From NCBI RefSeq assembly GCF_030700285.1, contig NZ_JAUYZJ010000024.1, positions 1 to 64,000 of the forward strand: a stretch of 64,000 bases of DNA. Direction: 5' to 3'. Positions 1-17,135 of the stretch are shown in pieces. Position 1 is the stretch's first letter, and each line of letters opens with the position of its first letter. The stretch comes from Methylobacterium sp. NEAU K. Its GTDB lineage: Bacteria; Pseudomonadota; Alphaproteobacteria; Rhizobiales; Beijerinckiaceae. The notes under the pieces were generated by a model. The model had not been told where the DNA came from. It worked only from the letters and a program-made list of their open reading frames with translations, and searched no databases. The position numbers and the translations under genes were made by a program.

Positions 1-1164
<1,164 letters not shown>

Positions 1165-1376
1165 GTCTGAAAGGACCGGCGCGTCGCGACGGGCGATGCG
1201 CCGGCCGGCGGAATGCAATTCGCGATCTGCGTATAGTCGAATCGCTCTAGCGTTCCGGTCCCGTCCGGCGGACCGGCTTCAGTGCCCGGGTTTGATTTGC
1301 TTGGCGCCGGCCTTCGTCTTGACGGAGTGCCGGCGTTGCGTCGTTTTGTCTCTGCCTCTATCCGGTGGAGACTCGC

Positions 1377-2267
1377 ATGTCCGCTGGTTCTGTTCTCCGC
1401 ACCCTGTGGTTCCTGGTCCTGATCTGTGTCGGGCTCCCAATCTTGCCAGGTGCGCCGCGCGACGATGTTCTGAGCGACGGGCGGTTCCGCGACGAGGCGG
1501 CTGCGCTGGTTCGAGTCATGCGGCCGGAGTCCGAGGTCCGTCTCGATTCCGATCCGGTGCAGATCCATGTCGACACCAGGACGATCACCCTCACCAACCT
1601 GTATCCGCGCGTCGCCAGCCTCGCCGGCGCGGAGCGCCGACGGGCCATCGAGGCATTCCTCGCCGATGTCCTCGCGGGTTCCGGGCCCGCGACGGATCCC
1701 GGCGACTTCGCGGCCGTCAAGGCGCGGCTGCGCGTGCAACTCGTGCCGGAGGAGATCCTCCGACAGCACGCAGAGATCGCGCGCCGTCGTTTCTCCGAGA
1801 CTCTCTTCGTCGTCTACGTGCTCGACGAGCCGAGCCGCTACCGATACGTGACCCGTGCGATGCTCGCGGGCTGGCGGGTCGATCCTGCGCTGGTGGAAGC
1901 GACGGCCGTGAAGAACCTCGCGGCGACCTCGAAAGACACGCCGTTCAGCCTCGGCCTCGGAAATGACGTGCCGATGTTCGCCATCGCCGAATCGGGGGAC
2001 GATGACAACGCCGCGCGGCTGCTGGTGCCTGACTACCTCGAGCAGATTCGCGGCGCCCTGAAGGCGGACAGCATCACCCTGACCGCCCCGACCCGGGATG
2101 CGCTGATGGCGTGGCCGGCCGACAGCGCCGCCCGGCGTGGCCTGGCCGCGGAGGCGACTAGGCAGATGCGGGCCGGCCCGTATGGCCGCAGCGACGAGCT
2201 GTTCCGCTTCGACCGGAGCGGATTAAGGCCCCTGACCGCCGCGGAGCGGGCGGATCACGGACGTTGA
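1377..2267 (+). CDS. Exported or membrane-anchored DUF1444-like protein
   Basis: A 296-residue protein of unknown function. The N-terminus has a hydrophobic stretch (about residues 8-24, ending PILPGAP) that looks like a signal peptide or membrane anchor. The rest is soluble. The TITLTNLYPRV segment, the later VEATAVKNLAA segment and the closing acidic/Pro region resemble the YtpQ/UPF0354 (DUF1444) family, a tentative match made by eye. I start at ATG 1377 because GGTGGAG sits 6-8 bases upstream; an in-frame GTG at 1365 would add four residues. It lies between tuf and tRNA-Trp with over 200 bases of upstream space, so it probably has its own promoter. Confidence 0.75.
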   Translation: MSAGSVLRTLWFLVLICVGLPILPGAPRDDVLSDGRFRDEAAALVRVMRPESEVRLDSDPVQIHVDTRTITLTNLYPRVASLAGAERRRAIEAFLADVLAGSGPATDPGDFAAVKARLRVQLVPEEILRQHAEIARRRFSETLFVVYVLDEPSRYRYVTRAMLAGWRVDPALVEATAVKNLAATSKDTPFSLGLGNDVPMFAIAESGDDDNAARLLVPDYLEQIRGALKADSITLTAPTRDALMAWPADSAARRGLAAEATRQMRAGPYGRSDELFRFDRSGLRPLTAAERADHGR

Positions 2268-2414
2268 CGCCGCGCGGTCGCGGGCCCCCTGAAAGGGCTT
2301 TCCGCTTCGGTCCATGATCGGACGCCGCGACGGCGGCATTCGGGCCTCGCGGGCCTGTCTGTGCCGCCGAACCTCTTGCAAGCCGGGCTGCAATCGGGCA
2401 TTGGGCGGGACGCT

Positions 2415-2491
2415 AGGAGTGTAGCTCAACTGGTCAGAGCGCCGGTCTCCAAAACCGGAGGTTGCGGGTTCGAGTCCCTCCACTCCTGCCA
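2415..2491 (+). tRNA. trpT: tRNA-Trp (anticodon CCA)
   Basis: The acceptor stem AGGAGTG/CACTCCT, the D arm (GCTC...GAGC), the anticodon arm CCGGT-CTCCAAA-ACCGG and the T loop TTCGAGT all fold, and the 3' CCA is encoded. The anticodon is CCA, which reads UGG (Trp). The T stem GCGGG/CCCTC has one unpaired position (C opposite T, at standard 50:64), where the E. coli tRNA has a G-U pair. The location upstream of secE-nusG matches the usual trpT position. Confidence 0.97.
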
Positions 2492-2673
2492 GATATCTCC
2501 CCCGATCCCGCGCGGTCGCCCGGTCGACAAGCCGGCGAAGTTGCGCTAGAGCGGGCGCAATCCGAGATCTGAAGCGACCGTCGGTGCGGGCCTGTTCAGG
2601 CCCTCGGCGCCGGCATTCGCATTCCCGGACGCGGTCTCTGCCTCGGGGCCGAACACGCACAAACACTGGCGCC

Positions 2674-2970
2674 ATGGCATCGAACGAAGCGACCAAGAAG
2701 GTGGATCTGGCGCGCGGCGCAGCCCGCGGTCCCGTGGGCACGCCGCCGGCCCGTCCGGCGACGCCCGCCCGGGTGCCTCAGAAGCGCGCCACCCCGGGCG
2801 AGTTCATCGCCCAGGTCCGCGACGAGGCCCGCAAGGTCACGTGGCCGAGCCGCCGGGAGACCACGATCACCACGATCATGGTGTTCGTGATGGTGGTGGT
2901 CACGAGCCTGTTCTTCACGGTGGTCGACCAGGCCCTGCGCTTCGTGGTCGGCTTGGTCCTGGGCCTCTGA
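2674..2970 (+). CDS. secE: Preprotein translocase subunit SecE
   Basis: The small essential subunit of the SecYEG inner-membrane channel, 98 residues. After a basic, Pro/Ala-rich N-terminal extension of about 45 residues comes the conserved amphipathic helix (FIAQVRDEARKVTWPSRRET) and one transmembrane helix (about residues 68-95, rich in V, F and L), the single-span form found in most bacteria outside the enterics. The start is ATG 2674; codons upstream in frame lack conservation-like character and a ribosome-binding site. nusG begins 37 bases after the stop, so secE and nusG are very likely co-transcribed. Confidence 0.96.
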   Translation: MASNEATKKVDLARGAARGPVGTPPARPATPARVPQKRATPGEFIAQVRDEARKVTWPSRRETTITTIMVFVMVVVTSLFFTVVDQALRFVVGLVLGL

Positions 2971-3007
2971 GGGCGGGACGCTATCGATCGGGGGAGACCT
3001 CGCTGAC

Positions 3008-3562
3008 GTGTCGGAGTTGAACGGAACCGTGTCGAAGCGCTGGTATATCGTCCACGCCTACTCGAACTTCGAGAACAAGGTCGCCCAATCCATCAAGGAT
3101 CAGGCGGCCCAGCGCGGGCTGACCGAGCTGTTCGACGAGGTGATGGTCCCGACCGAGAAGGTCGTTGAGGTGCGCCGCGGCCGGAAGGTCGATGCCGAGC
3201 GCAAGTTCTTTCCCGGCTACGTGCTGGTGAAGTGCGACCTGACCGACGAGGTCTACCACCTCATCAAGAACACCCCGAAGGTCACGGGCTTCCTCGGGGC
3301 CGACAAGTCGAAGCCGGTGCCGATCCCCGACGCCGAGGCCGAGCGGATCAAGGGGCAGGTCGCCGAGGGCGTCGACCGGCCCAAGCCCTCGGTCTCCTTC
3401 GAGATCGGCGAGACCGTGCGGGTCGCCGACGGCCCGTTCGCGAGCTTCAACGGCACCGTCGAGGAGATCGACGAGGCCCGTTCCCGCCTCAAGGTGGCCG
3501 TGTCGATCTTCGGACGCGCCACCCCGGTGGAGCTGGAATACGCCCAGGTCGAGAAGGCCTGA
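3008..3562 (+). CDS. nusG: Transcription termination/antitermination protein NusG
   Basis: NusG binds RNA polymerase through its N-terminal NGN domain (WYIVHAYSNFENKVAQSI at the start, then the FPGYVLVK and FLGADKSKPVPI segments) and Rho or ribosomal protein S10 through its C-terminal KOW domain (GETVRVADGPFASFNGTV...). Full length is 184 residues from GTG 3008, which has GGGGGAG 11 bases upstream. A second in-frame GTG at 3029 gives a 177-residue protein beginning MSKRWYIVH, closer to the usual family start, so the true start is uncertain between these two. Confidence 0.97.
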   Translation: MSELNGTVSKRWYIVHAYSNFENKVAQSIKDQAAQRGLTELFDEVMVPTEKVVEVRRGRKVDAERKFFPGYVLVKCDLTDEVYHLIKNTPKVTGFLGADKSKPVPIPDAEAERIKGQVAEGVDRPKPSVSFEIGETVRVADGPFASFNGTVEEIDEARSRLKVAVSIFGRATPVELEYAQVEKA

Positions 3563-3580
3563 GGCGGCGCATAGCGAAAG

Positions 3581-3617
3581 GCGGATGCGGATCGTGGGCC
3601 TGACGGCCCGCATCCGC
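3581..3617 (+). promoter_or_regulatory. Bulged hairpin in the nusG-rplK intergenic region
   Basis: The outer arms GCGGATGC (3581-3588) and GCATCCGC (3610-3617) are perfectly complementary. An inner stem GGGCC/GGCCC closes a TGAC tetraloop, and seven unpaired bases (3589-3595) lie on the 5' side only. No T-run follows, so it is not a canonical terminator. Two helices separated by an asymmetric loop, located in the rplK leader, is the kind of place and shape where L1 autoregulatory sites occur. That role is inference. Confidence 0.5.
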
Positions 3618-3756
3618 AGACACGCATCTCGCTGAACCCCGCGGGAGACCCGCCCGGCCTCGCCTCCGGGATCCACGGATCGCACCGCGACCTGCAACCC
3701 TCCGACCCGCCGCGCTTCAGGCCGCGTGGGGGCGGATTCTCATTGGGAGCAGTCCC

Positions 3757-4206
3757 ATGGCGAAGAAGATCACGGGCTACGTGAAGCTTCAGGTCCCGGC
3801 CGGCGCGGCGAACCCGTCGCCGCCGATCGGTCCCGCGCTCGGTCAGCGCGGCCTCAACATCATGGAATTCTGCAAGGCCTTCAACGCGAAGACCGCGCAG
3901 ATCGAGAAGGGCACCCCGATCCCGGTGGTCATCACCGCGTATCAGGACCGCTCGTTCACCTTCGAGATGAAGCAGCCCCCGGTCACCTTCTTCCTGAAGA
4001 AGGCCGCCGGGCTGAAGATCGGCAAGAAGCCGGCCTCCGGCTCGAAGACCCCCGGCAAGGGCCCGACCGTCGGCAAGATCTCCGAGGCGCAGCTGCGCGA
4101 GATCGCCGAGAAGAAGATGCCCGACCTCAACTGCGACTCGGTCGAGTCGGCCGTCGCCATGATCCGCGGTTCCGCCCGGGCCATGGGCCTCGAAGTCACG
4201 GCCTGA
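3757..4206 (+). CDS. rplK: 50S ribosomal protein L11
   Basis: L11 forms the stalk base around the GTPase-associated centre of 23S rRNA. The protein has 149 residues. The N-terminal domain has the Pro-rich hinge and signature ([20 protein letters not shown]), and the C-terminal RNA-binding domain ends in [13 protein letters not shown]. It is a few residues longer than the common 141-142, through a longer Lys/Gly-rich loop ([14 protein letters not shown], about residues 91-104). rplA follows after only 11 bases, so the two are one operon. Confidence 0.98.
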   Translation: MAKKITGYVKLQVPAGAANPSPPIGPALGQRGLNIMEFCKAFNAKTAQIEKGTPIPVVITAYQDRSFTFEMKQPPVTFFLKKAAGLKIGKKPASGSKTPGKGPTVGKISEAQLREIAEKKMPDLNCDSVESAVAMIRGSARAMGLEVTA

Positions 4207-4217
4207 GGGAGGACATC

Positions 4218-4916
4218 ATGGCACGCGAAGGAAAGCGCATTCGCTCTGCCCGCGAGGGCATCGAGGTGACCAAGCTCTACCCGCTCGACGAGGCGATCAA
4301 GCTGGTCAAGGAGCGGGCGACCGCGAAGTTCGACGAGACCGTCGAGGTCTCGATGAACCTCGGCGTCGATCCGCGGCACGCCGACCAGATGGTCCGCGGC
4401 GTCTGCAACCTGCCGAACGGTTCCGGCCGGACGGTGCGCGTTGCGGTCTTCGCCCGCGGCGCCAAGGCGGACGACGCCAAGGCGGCCGGCGCCGACATCG
4501 TCGGGGCGGAGGATCTCCTGGAGATCGTCCAGAGCGGCAAGATCGAGTTCGATCGCTGCATCGCCACCCCGGACATGATGCCGCTGGTCGGCCGCCTCGG
4601 TAAGGTGTTGGGCCCGCGCGGCCTGATGCCGAACCCGAAGGTCGGCACTGTCACCATGGACGTGAAGAGCGCCGTGGCCGGCGCCAAGGGCGGCTCGGTG
4701 GAGTTCCGCGTCGAGAAGGCCGGGATCGTCCATGCCGGCGTCGGCAAGGTCTCGTTCGACGCCGACAAGCTTGTCGAGAACATCAAGGCCTTCGCGGACG
4801 CGGTGGCCAAGGCCAAGCCGACGGGCGCCAAGGGCACCTACGTCCAGCGCATCGCCGTCACCTCGACGATGGGCCCGGGCGTGAAGGTTGAGCCGAGCAC
4901 GGTCCTGACCGCCTGA
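4218..4916 (+). CDS. rplA: 50S ribosomal protein L1
   Basis: L1 binds 23S rRNA at the mobile L1 stalk involved in E-site tRNA release, and in many bacteria represses its own rplK-rplA mRNA. The protein has 232 residues, normal length. The signature segment [16 protein letters not shown] and the preceding [14 protein letters not shown] stretch are intact. ATG 4218 has a GAGGGAGG ribosome-binding site 6 bases upstream, overlapping the end of rplK. A strong terminator follows 28 bases after the stop, so this operon ends here and does not run on into rplJ. Confidence 0.98.
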   Translation: MAREGKRIRSAREGIEVTKLYPLDEAIKLVKERATAKFDETVEVSMNLGVDPRHADQMVRGVCNLPNGSGRTVRVAVFARGAKADDAKAAGADIVGAEDLLEIVQSGKIEFDRCIATPDMMPLVGRLGKVLGPRGLMPNPKVGTVTMDVKSAVAGAKGGSVEFRVEKAGIVHAGVGKVSFDADKLVENIKAFADAVAKAKPTGAKGTYVQRIAVTSTMGPGVKVEPSTVLTA

Positions 4917-4944
4917 TATCACGCGAGGCGGCAACGCTTCGAAG

Positions 4945-4974
4945 CGCCCGGCCGGAAACGGCCGGGCGTTTTTT
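4945..4974 (+). terminator. Intrinsic terminator after rplA
   Basis: A perfect 10-bp stem, CGCCCGGCCG/CGGCCGGGCG, is closed by a GAAA tetraloop and followed by six T residues (4969-4974). This is a textbook Rho-independent terminator. It separates rplKA from the radical SAM gene downstream. Confidence 0.93.
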
Positions 4975-5082
4975 GGTGTTTGTGCGGGGCGGGCCGGCAC
5001 GCTTCGAGGCGGGCCAATCCATCACATCATTCTCACCATCGAAGGGGGCGCCATCCCGCACGGCTGTGCTAGATAGGCCCTC

Positions 5083-6726
5083 ATGCGCAGCACTGTCTCC
5101 GTCACGACCCGCCGACGCATCCTGTGCGTCTTCCCCGCTTACACGCCGTCATTCGGCACGTTCTCGCACGCCTACCCGCTGATGGGGGGCGTCAAGGCGT
5201 TCATGCCGCCCCAGGGGCTCCTGCTGATCGCGGCCTACATGCCCGAGAGCTGGGAATGCCGCTTCATCGACGAGAACATCCGGCGCGCGGGCGCCCAGGA
5301 CTTCGCCTGGGCCGACGCCGTGTTCGTCTCCGGGATGCACATCCAGGAGGGCCAGATCCACGATATCGGGCGCCGCGCCCACGCGGCCGGCAAGGTCGCG
5401 GCGCTCGGCGGCCCCTCCGTCTCGGGGGCGCCCGAGAAGTACCCCGACTTCGATTACCTGCATGTCGGCGAGATCGGCGACGCCACCGACCGGCTGATCG
5501 CGCGCCTCGACGCCGACCTCGGCCGGCCGGCCCGGCAGGAGGTGTTCGAGACCGGTGAGCGGCTCGCGCTCTCGGACTTCCCGGCCCCGGCCTACGAGGC
5601 GGCGCCGCTCAAGCGTTACCTGATCGGCTCGCTGCAATTCTCCTCCGGCTGCCCGTATCGCTGCGAGTTCTGCGACATCCCGCAACTCTACGGCCGCCAG
5701 CCGCGGCTCAAGAGCCCTGAGCAGATGTGCGCCGAGCTCGACGCCATCATCAGCCAGCCCGGCCATCCGGCGGTGGTCTATTTCGTCGACGACAATTTCA
5801 TCGCCAACCGCAAGGCCACGCGCGAGATGCTGCCGCATCTCGTCGCGTGGCAGAAGAAGAACGACTACCCGCTGCAGTTCGCCTGCGAGGCGACCCTCAA
5901 TATGGCCAAGCAGCCCGAGATCCTCGAGCTGATGCGGCAGGCCAACTTCATGACCGTGTTCGTCGGCATCGAGACGCCGGAGGCGGACGCGCTCAAGGGC
6001 ATCGACAAGACCCACAACGCCGCCGTGCCCATGTACGAGGCGATCGAGACGCTCAATTCCTATGGGCTCGAAGTGACCTCGGGCATCATCCTGGGGCTCG
6101 ATTCCGACAGCGACAAGTCCGAACAGAACCTGATCGACTTCATCGACAAGTCGGCCATCCCGGTGCTGACCATCAACCTTCTCCAAGCCCTGCCGAAGAC
6201 CCCGCTCTGGGATCGGCTGGAGCGCGAGGGGCGGCTGGTTCACGACGCGGCGCTCGAGTCGAACGTGCTGTTCAAGCGCCCGCACGACACCGTGGTGGCG
6301 AGCTGGCGCCGGGCCATCGCCCATGCCTACGATCCGGAGCAGATCTTCGCGCGGTTCAAGCACCAGTGCGAGACCACGTACCCTCACCGGATCGTGACTC
6401 CGACCAAGGGCAAGCTCACCTTCACGAACCTGCGCCGCGGCCTGATCCTCGGCTTCAACATCCTCACGCGCGTCGGGCTGCTCTCGGATTACCGCCGTCC
6501 GTTCTGGAGCGCAGCGGCCTACGCCCTGAAGCGCGGCCAGATCGAGGCGGTGTTCAACATGGGCTTCGTCGCCCACCACCTAATCCGCTTCACCCGCGAG
6601 GCCCTGCGCGGCGAGCACAACGCCTCATTCTATGCCGCCAAGGCGGCCGAGGCCGAGGATGCAAGGCGGCGCTCGTGGTGGGAGAATGCGCGGCGCCGGC
6701 TCGCCCCCGAGCGCGAGGCGGCGTGA
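5083..6726 (+). CDS. hpnP: B12-binding radical SAM protein, probable hopanoid C-2 methylase
   Basis: A 547-residue class B radical SAM enzyme. Residues about 12-145 form a cobalamin-binding-type Rossmann domain (RRILCVFPAY start; no DxHxxG motif seen). The radical SAM core carries the 4Fe-4S cluster cysteines C190, C194 and C197 in CPYRCEFCDIP, followed by YFVDDNF, and a C-terminal DUF4070-type region. The FSHAYPLMGGVKAFMPPQG start, the DENIRRA motif and the INLLQALPKTPLWDRL segment match my recollection of HpnP, which methylates bacteriohopanepolyols at C-2 in Methylobacterium and Rhodopseudomonas. That assignment is by eye; another B12-dependent methylase is possible. It has its own space after the rplA terminator and interrupts the ribosomal cluster. 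Confidence 0.68.
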   Translation: MRSTVSVTTRRRILCVFPAYTPSFGTFSHAYPLMGGVKAFMPPQGLLLIAAYMPESWECRFIDENIRRAGAQDFAWADAVFVSGMHIQEGQIHDIGRRAHAAGKVAALGGPSVSGAPEKYPDFDYLHVGEIGDATDRLIARLDADLGRPARQEVFETGERLALSDFPAPAYEAAPLKRYLIGSLQFSSGCPYRCEFCDIPQLYGRQPRLKSPEQMCAELDAIISQPGHPAVVYFVDDNFIANRKATREMLPHLVAWQKKNDYPLQFACEATLNMAKQPEILELMRQANFMTVFVGIETPEADALKGIDKTHNAAVPMYEAIETLNSYGLEVTSGIILGLDSDSDKSEQNLIDFIDKSAIPVLTINLLQALPKTPLWDRLEREGRLVHDAALESNVLFKRPHDTVVASWRRAIAHAYDPEQIFARFKHQCETTYPHRIVTPTKGKLTFTNLRRGLILGFNILTRVGLLSDYRRPFWSAAAYALKRGQIEAVFNMGFVAHHLIRFTREALRGEHNASFYAAKAAEAEDARRRSWWENARRRLAPEREAA

Positions 6727-6799
6727 GCCCGCGCCCAGGCCTTGCCGTCGGAGCGTCGCGAGCGCCCTTGCCTGCGGCGGAAAAGTCGCGCTTCGGCTC

Positions 6800-6827
6800 T
6801 TGGCAGGCGGCTTGCTAGGCTCTATAC
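6800..6827 (+). promoter_or_regulatory. Candidate sigma-70-type promoter for rplJ-rplL
   Basis: TTGGCA (6800-6805) and CTATAC (6822-6827) are separated by 16 bases, close to the alphaproteobacterial housekeeping consensus (TTGACA/CTATAT-like). It lies 73 bases after the radical SAM gene and about 425 bases before rplJ, so a long leader is implied. The call rests on sequence only. Confidence 0.45.
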
Positions 6828-7252
6828 ACCGCGCCTTACGCAATTCATCCTCACGGAAGGAGACGGCCGATCGGCCGCTTTCCGCTCGAAATGTCGCCCG
6901 GGTAACCGGGGGGCAAAGGCCGGCAGGATCCAGAGGGCGACGAGCCCTGCGGAGCCTTGTCCGGCCATGTCCTGTCCGAGACTGCAGGTGCCGGTTCGCC
7001 GGCTTAATCCACGACCAGCCTGCACAGACGGGGAAGACCGAACTTAGGAAAAGCCTCGCCACGGCCTGAGTGCCGCGGAGGGGTGTCGGTTTGAACCAAC
7101 TCGCCCGAGGCGGCCCTTCAGGGGTACGTGCGGGGACAGGGCCGCGAAGCGTCGTTCGGACGTTCCCGGTCTCTTGAAGGCCGAGACGACGTCCGGGCGG
7201 CATGTGCAACCGGCGGGCCCGAGATCGGGTTCCGCCAACCGGAGAGAGCCCA
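6828..7252 (+). other. Long untranslated leader before rplJ
   Basis: About 425 bases with no convincing gene in any frame, between the candidate promoter and rplJ. A leader before rplJ is expected to hold the site bound by the L10-(L7/L12) complex for translational autoregulation. I cannot pick out that structure with confidence by eye. A GGAGAGAG ribosome-binding site at 7241-7248 precedes the GTG start. Confidence 0.5.
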
Positions 7253-7771
7253 GTGGACCGGACAGCTAAAGCTGACCTCGTCTCGACGCTCAACGGCGTG
7301 TTCAGTCAGAGCGCCGTCGTCGTCGTGGCCCACTACAAGGGCCTCACGGTCGCCGACATGCAGAAGCTGCGTTCGCAGATGAAGCAGGCAGGCGCCACCG
7401 TGAAGGTCGCCAAGAACAGCCTCGCCGGCATCGCACTCGATGGCACGGACGTCGCCTCCATCAAGCCGCTCCTGAAGGGCCCGACCTTGCTCGCCTATTC
7501 GGGCGATCCGGTCGCTGCCGCCAAGGTCGCGGTCGATTTCGCCAAGACGAACGACAAGCTCGTGATCCTTGGCGGCGCGATGGGGAAGACGACCCTGAAC
7601 CCGGACGGCGTGAAGGCCCTCGCCTCGCTCCCGTCTCTCGACGAACTGCGCGCCAAGATCGTGGGCCTCGTGCAGGCGCCCGCGACCAAGATCGCTCAGG
7701 TCGTCAATGCGCCGGCGGCCAAGCTCGCCCGCGTGTTCGGGGCCTATGCCACCAAGGACGAGGCCGCCTGA
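7253..7771 (+). CDS. rplJ: 50S ribosomal protein L10
   Basis: L10 anchors the L7/L12 dimers on the ribosomal stalk. The protein has 172 residues from GTG 7253, preceded by GGAGAGAG. The N-terminal rRNA-binding domain shows [19 protein letters not shown] and [11 protein letters not shown], and the C-terminal helix that carries L7/L12 ends [16 protein letters not shown]. An upstream in-frame start at 7202 would add 17 residues without family character. rplL follows 49 bases downstream, so they are co-transcribed. Confidence 0.97.
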   Translation: MDRTAKADLVSTLNGVFSQSAVVVVAHYKGLTVADMQKLRSQMKQAGATVKVAKNSLAGIALDGTDVASIKPLLKGPTLLAYSGDPVAAAKVAVDFAKTNDKLVILGGAMGKTTLNPDGVKALASLPSLDELRAKIVGLVQAPATKIAQVVNAPAAKLARVFGAYATKDEAA

Positions 7772-7820
7772 GGCCCTTCAAAAATCCTTTGTTCGAACCG
7801 ATATCTGAGAGGAATTGAAA

Positions 7821-8198
<378 letters not shown>

Positions 8199-8206
8199 GC
8201 CGACGG

Positions 8207-8224
8207 TGGGCCGGTTCCGGCCCA
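8207..8224 (+). repeat. Inverted repeat immediately after rplL
   Basis: TGGGCCGG and CCGGCCCA flank two bases, a perfect 8-bp palindromic hairpin starting 9 bases after the rplL stop. No T-run follows. It may stabilise or mark the processing point of the rplJL mRNA; the function is inferred from position only. Confidence 0.5.
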
Positions 8225-8263
8225 TCATCCCACGGAGGTCCGCTTCGGGCCTGTCGTGACTGG

Positions 8264-8293
8264 AGCCCGCGGGTGTAGCGCCCGCGGGCTTTA
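8264..8293 (+). terminator. Candidate attenuator between rplL and rpoB
   Basis: A perfect 10-bp stem AGCCCGCGGG/CCCGCGGGCT with a 7-base loop is followed by a short TTT-A tract (8290-8293), and then by a CCGC-TTCG-GCGG mini-hairpin at 8296-8307. The short T-run suggests partial termination. In E. coli an attenuator in the same place lowers rpoBC expression relative to rplJL; an equivalent role here is inference. Confidence 0.6.
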
Positions 8294-8441
8294 GGCCGCT
8301 TCGGCGGACGGCCCCGCCTGGGGCCAGTGAGATTCGGTTCGGTGGCGTGGCCCGGCGGGGCGCGCGTCACAGCCCGGCGCGGGAGGTCCCTTTCGGGAAC
8401 GCTTCCCCGGGCGCGAGGCACGCGGGATGGAGCGAGTTCAC

Positions 8442-12566
<4,125 letters not shown>

Positions 12567-12585
12567 CGGTCAGCGAAGAACCTCC

Positions 12586-12610
12586 CGTGGCGGCGTCGCG
12601 CCGCCACGGT
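12586..12610 (+). repeat. Strong hairpin between rpoB and rpoC
   Basis: CCGTGGCGGC (12586-12595) and GCCGCCACGG (12601-12610) form a perfect 10-bp stem, extendable by one G-C pair to leave a TCG loop, starting 20 bases after the rpoB stop. There is no T-run, so it is probably an mRNA stability or processing element rather than a terminator. Confidence 0.55.
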
Positions 12611-12735
12611 CGAGCGGGGAGGGGCGGGGCCTCCGGTGACGACGGCCAGCGGCGCTCGAACGGGGCGCGGCGCCGGATGCATTCGGTACGCGGTGGCCCA
12701 GGCGCAGGGTTGCCGGCGTCAACAAGGAGCGGATC

Positions 12736-16944
<4,209 letters not shown>

Positions 16945-16980
16945 CGCCGCATCGCCGCACGACAGGCGCGAGACGAGACA

Positions 16981-17005
16981 GGGCGGCCTTCGGGCCGCCC
17001 TTTTT
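16981..17005 (+). terminator. Intrinsic terminator after rpoC
   Basis: GGGCGGCC and GGCCGCCC form an 8-bp stem closed by a stable TTCG tetraloop and followed by five T residues (17001-17005). Confidence 0.92.
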
Positions 17006-17135
17006 CATGCGCGTTCACGATTCGGGACAGCGCGCTGGGACCGGGACGGATGCCGTAGTCTGGGCTTAACCCGGGCTCAACCATACCGGGCGATAAATCC
17101 ATGCCGGCCACGAAACCTCCCTGGAACCGGGGAGG

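Noticed and set aside
1165-1260. Terminator after tuf
   Set aside because: The CCGGCGC/GCGCCGG repeat has a 15-base loop and no T-run.
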